DNA of 7,746 bases from Myxococcales bacterium (lineage in GTDB: Bacteria > Myxococcota_A > Polyangia > Haliangiales > J016), in NCBI GenBank assembly GCA_014238595.1, contig JABAAV010000077.1, forward strand, positions 1 through 7,746, read 5' to 3'. Under the pieces are notes generated by a model. That model was given only the letters and a program-made list of their open reading frames with translations, did not search any database and was not told the DNA's origin. The position numbers and the translations under genes are program-made. Positions 5,607 through 7,746 of the stretch are shown piece after piece (position 1 is the first letter of the stretch; each line of letters opens with the position of its first letter).

Positions 5607-6339
5607 TAAAATTTTCTGTGATATGAACGATGTGTATTCCAATTGACTTTTTAAACGATGTGACTGCAGATTCAATCGCATCAGATTGAGAACTTTCTAT
5701 TGAGACAATGGTGCGATAATCTGTTGCATCAATTCTAGGATAGCTTCCAATAATAACATCAGGATGATTTTGGGCAATTTGTCGTATTTCAAATGAAATA
5801 TTATGTTCTCTTATGTCACAATAAAGCTGTGTCATAAGAAATGGATCACTTTTGAAATGATTACTTATCGCATTGAATTTGCTACGAAAAACCGAAGGAA
5901 CTCCAGGTAATATATATATGTTTTTGAATTGAATAACAGGCCATCCTTCAGCGGTACCTGTGAGTTGTGCGCCCATAGGTACATGGGCTAATCGCAAGAT
6001 ATCTGTGGGCATTTTTTTTGAGCTAAAGCGTGATTTGATGAGATTCATTATTTCATCATGAACGATCACATCAACATCAAAACCTTTGGCAATAGCTTCT
6101 ATCGTGACATCGTCATGTGTGGGTCCGATGCCACCTGAGGTAAAGACAATGTTAAATTGGTTTGAAAAGTTGACTACTGTGGATGCGATGGTATCGATAT
6201 CATCTGGAATCATGGAAATATTACTGAGAGACACCCCTAGCGATCGAAGTTCTTTAATGAGTAAGATGGCGTTTTCATCCGCAAATTTGCCGGACAAAAT
6301 TTCATTGCCGATGATTACTGCGCCTGCGGTTTTTCTCAT
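5599..6339 (-). CDS. CinA-type molybdopterin-binding (MoCF) domain protein
   Basis: The product has 246 residues from the ATG at 6339. A GTG at 6357 would add six residues, but the family typically begins just before the first strand, here KTAGAVIIGNEILSG. Conserved motifs are GNEILSG (11-17), TSGGIGPTHDDVT (67-79, the MoaB/Mog-like binding loop) and YILPGVPSVF (142-151). Full-length CinA has a second, C-terminal nicotinamide-nucleotide amidase domain of about 160 residues. That domain is absent, so this is the short form annotated as competence/damage-inducible protein A or as an FAD-synthase-like MoCF domain. The first domain of CinA family proteins has ADP-ribose pyrophosphatase activity in some species; whether this one does is not shown by sequence. 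It precedes hisS with an 8-base overlap. I withhold the symbol cinA because the second domain is missing. Confidence 0.9.
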   Translation of the reverse strand: MRKTAGAVIIGNEILSGKFADENAILLIKELRSLGVSLSNISMIPDDIDTIASTVVNFSNQFNIVFTSGGIGPTHDDVTIEAIAKGFDVDVIVHDEIMNLIKSRFSSKKMPTDILRLAHVPMGAQLTGTAEGWPVIQFKNIYILPGVPSVFRSKFNAISNHFKSDPFLMTQLYCDIREHNISFEIRQIAQNHPDVIIGSYPRIDATDYRTIVSIESSQSDAIESAVTSFKKSIGIHIVHITENFNV

Positions 6340-6419
6340 TACAGATATCTTATACACCGTTGTCTTTTAAATAGCTTGCTTTTTTATTAACGAATAATTC
6401 TCATAGGATCTCAAATACA

Positions 6420-7082
6420 ATGGATAAACAACCATCCCATGCTTCATCGATTCATTATGTTTTTGAACAGCTTAGTACTCAATTTGTACAATCTACAGAA
6501 ATGATTTTGACATCTCGTCAAGATTATGAAAATCAACGAGGCCATATCTCACAAGATGATCCAAGTTGGGAGGCTTGGAGTCAGTGTTTTTTTGAATGGT
6601 TTTTATTTCAATGGACTATGGCTGATTCACAAAAACATCCTATTGATATAGCCATAGAAAAATCTAGTGATTCCACTATTTTGGAAGCCCTGAGAAATTC
6701 ACATCATAGTTTGTTCTTTGTAGAAAAAATGACTAATAATGGACTCGAGATTGAAGATTTATTAACGAATGTTTCGTACAAAGTGTCAGAGGAGCGAACT
6801 TTGTATGGCATTGGAAAAAACGATGTTTTAGAGGCACGTATTGTGTCTGTTGATGGAAACAAATATTTTACGAAAGCGTTTTGGACCCATCCTTCAGGAA
6901 CCAAAGGAATCATCAAAAAATATATTCAATGGCTTCGCACACAAAATATAACAGAAACGACAGAAATCATTGATCGCATAGCTCAGATTCGGGTTCTTGC
7001 TGAAAGATATCGTGATGTTCCTGCTATTAAAACCTATAAAAAAGCAGTGGCATTTAAAAATCCAATGGATTTGATGAAATAA
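6420..7082 (+). CDS. Conserved-type protein of unknown function, 220 residues
   Basis: I do not recognise a named family. The protein is soluble, with no signal peptide or membrane span. Visible features are an N-terminal helical region (10-35), an aromatic block WSQCFFEWFLFQWTM (53-67), SHHSLFFVEKM (94-104), EIEDLLTN (110-117), KVSEERTLYGIGKNDVLEARIV (121-142), KAFWTHPSG (152-160), and a basic C-terminus. The order EWFL - SLF.V - DLL - V.ER..L.G...D...AR.V - F..HP recalls hypothetical proteins seen in myxobacteria and some SEC-C-associated proteins, where the middle looks like a small beta-barrel; this is from memory. The gene is divergent from the CinA-like gene (80 bases apart) and converges on the CoA-transferase with 6 bases between stop codons. 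AGGA at 6405-6408 is a plausible ribosome site with a long 11-base spacer. Confidence 0.78.
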   Translation: MDKQPSHASSIHYVFEQLSTQFVQSTEMILTSRQDYENQRGHISQDDPSWEAWSQCFFEWFLFQWTMADSQKHPIDIAIEKSSDSTILEALRNSHHSLFFVEKMTNNGLEIEDLLTNVSYKVSEERTLYGIGKNDVLEARIVSVDGNKYFTKAFWTHPSGTKGIIKKYIQWLRTQNITETTEIIDRIAQIRVLAERYRDVPAIKTYKKAVAFKNPMDLMK

Positions 7083-7088
7083 AACATA

Positions 7089-7746
7089 TTAATTGTCGAC
7101 ACTAATTTTTTTGAGATTACTGTCAATATGTAAAGGTGGTTCTGTTTTTTCTTTAATTTCATCTACAGAAATACCAGGAGCGATTTCGGTTAATACTAAA
7201 CCGTTTTCAGTGACATTAATGATTGCCAAATCTGTAATAATTTGATTGACACACGAGACACCCGTTAACGGTAAGTCACATTTTGTTTTTATTTTGTAAC
7301 TGTTATCTTTGCTCAAATGTTCTGTTAATACGATAACGCGTTTGATACCAGCAACCAAATCCATGGCGCCGCCCATGCCTTTAACGCGTTTACCAGGGAT
7401 CATCCAATTCGCAAGGTCACCTTGTTCAGAGACTTCCATGGCGCCTAAAATACAGACATCGACATGGCCACCACGAATCATGGCAAAGGAATCAGAAGAA
7501 GAAAAAAACGAAGCTCCTTGCGCTTCTGTGATGACCTGTTTTCCTGCATTGATTAAATCGGGATCCTGATCTCCTTCATAAGGAAACGGACCAATACCGA
7601 GCATTCCATTTTCCGATTGAAGAATGACATGCTTATTTTGAGGAATGTAATTAGCTACTAACGTGGGAATACCGATCCCCAAATTCACATAGTGACCGTC
7701 TTGTAGTTCGTGAGCTGCACGTTTCGCCATTTGATCTCTTGAAAGT
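7089..7746 (-). CDS. scoB: Succinyl-CoA:3-ketoacid CoA-transferase, subunit B (5' end beyond the right edge)
   Basis: This subunit B transfers CoA between succinyl-CoA and acetoacetate, giving ketone-body or short-chain fatty-acid use. The first visible ATG is at 7730, but the same frame stays open to the edge and reads LSRDQ just before it. The family normally has that kind of lead-in (T/SRxxMAKRAA), so the true start lies a few codons outside. Within the 213 residues from that ATG are NLGIGIPTLVANY (16-28), SENG with the catalytic glutamate E40 in the SENGMLG block, GAMEVSEQGDLANW, IPGKRVKGMGGAMDLV and LPLTG. These are strong subunit-B signatures. A partner subunit A gene would be expected upstream, just past the right edge. 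It ends 6 bases from the stop of the convergent 220-residue gene, and there is no visible hairpin terminator between them. Confidence 0.93.
   Translation of the reverse strand, partial: LSRDQMAKRAAHELQDGHYVNLGIGIPTLVANYIPQNKHVILQSENGMLGIGPFPYEGDQDPDLINAGKQVITEAQGASFFSSSDSFAMIRGGHVDVCILGAMEVSEQGDLANWMIPGKRVKGMGGAMDLVAGIKRVIVLTEHLSKDNSYKIKTKCDLPLTGVSCVNQIITDLAIINVTENGLVLTEIAPGISVDEIKEKTEPPLHIDSNLKKISVDN

Noticed and set aside
5607..5681. 25-residue N-terminal extension of histidyl-tRNA synthetase
   Set aside because: It lies wholly inside the CinA-like gene. Bacterial HisS proteins normally begin a few residues before the RGMND block, as they do from the ATG at 5606.
7309..7569. Plus-strand open frames opposite scoB, and likewise opposite the lipoprotein, hisS and E1 alpha genes
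   Set aside because: They have no ribosome sites and no recognisable domains, and they lie fully antisense to genes with strong family signatures.

Overview
The window looks like a compact, AT-rich bacterial chromosome segment carrying mostly housekeeping genes. I see no rRNA, tRNA, CRISPR array, insertion sequence, phage gene or origin. A lipobox protein and a cleavable-signal exported protein, the latter resembling the DsbD N-terminal domain, point to a Gram-negative cell. Two short conserved-type proteins (3399-3653 and 6420-7082) and the two-subunit pyruvate dehydrogenase E1 remind me of proteins in Myxococcota and other former Deltaproteobacteria. That placement is from memory and tentative.

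Layout, left to right. On the minus strand lie pyruvate dehydrogenase E1 beta (3' part cut off by the left edge) and E1 alpha, arranged alpha then beta. A 223-base divergent intergenic region follows. On the plus strand comes a two-gene unit: a QueD-type 6-carboxytetrahydropterin synthase and a translationally coupled endonuclease/exonuclease/phosphatase-fold hydrolase. After a 155-base gap there is a four-gene plus-strand unit: a lipoprotein whose C-terminal domain resembles the periplasmic domain of CcmI, a small beta-rich 84-residue protein, a 47-residue single-pass membrane protein, and an exported DsbD-alpha-like protein with a CX4C motif. This unit converges on a minus-strand pair, a CinA-type MoCF-domain protein followed by histidyl-tRNA synthetase, which overlap by 8 bases. 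Divergent from that pair is an uncharacterised 220-residue plus-strand gene. It converges on the minus-strand gene for the B subunit of succinyl-CoA:3-ketoacid CoA-transferase, which is cut by the right edge.

Functionally, the two edges carry acyl-CoA metabolism: pyruvate to acetyl-CoA on the left, acetoacetate/CoA exchange on the right. The centre holds queuosine-precursor synthesis, histidine tRNA charging and a probable envelope cluster. That cluster (2843-4298) is the least explained part. Two of its four products resemble periplasmic modules of cytochrome c maturation or thiol transfer, which suggests, without proving, a shared role in envelope redox or cofactor handling.
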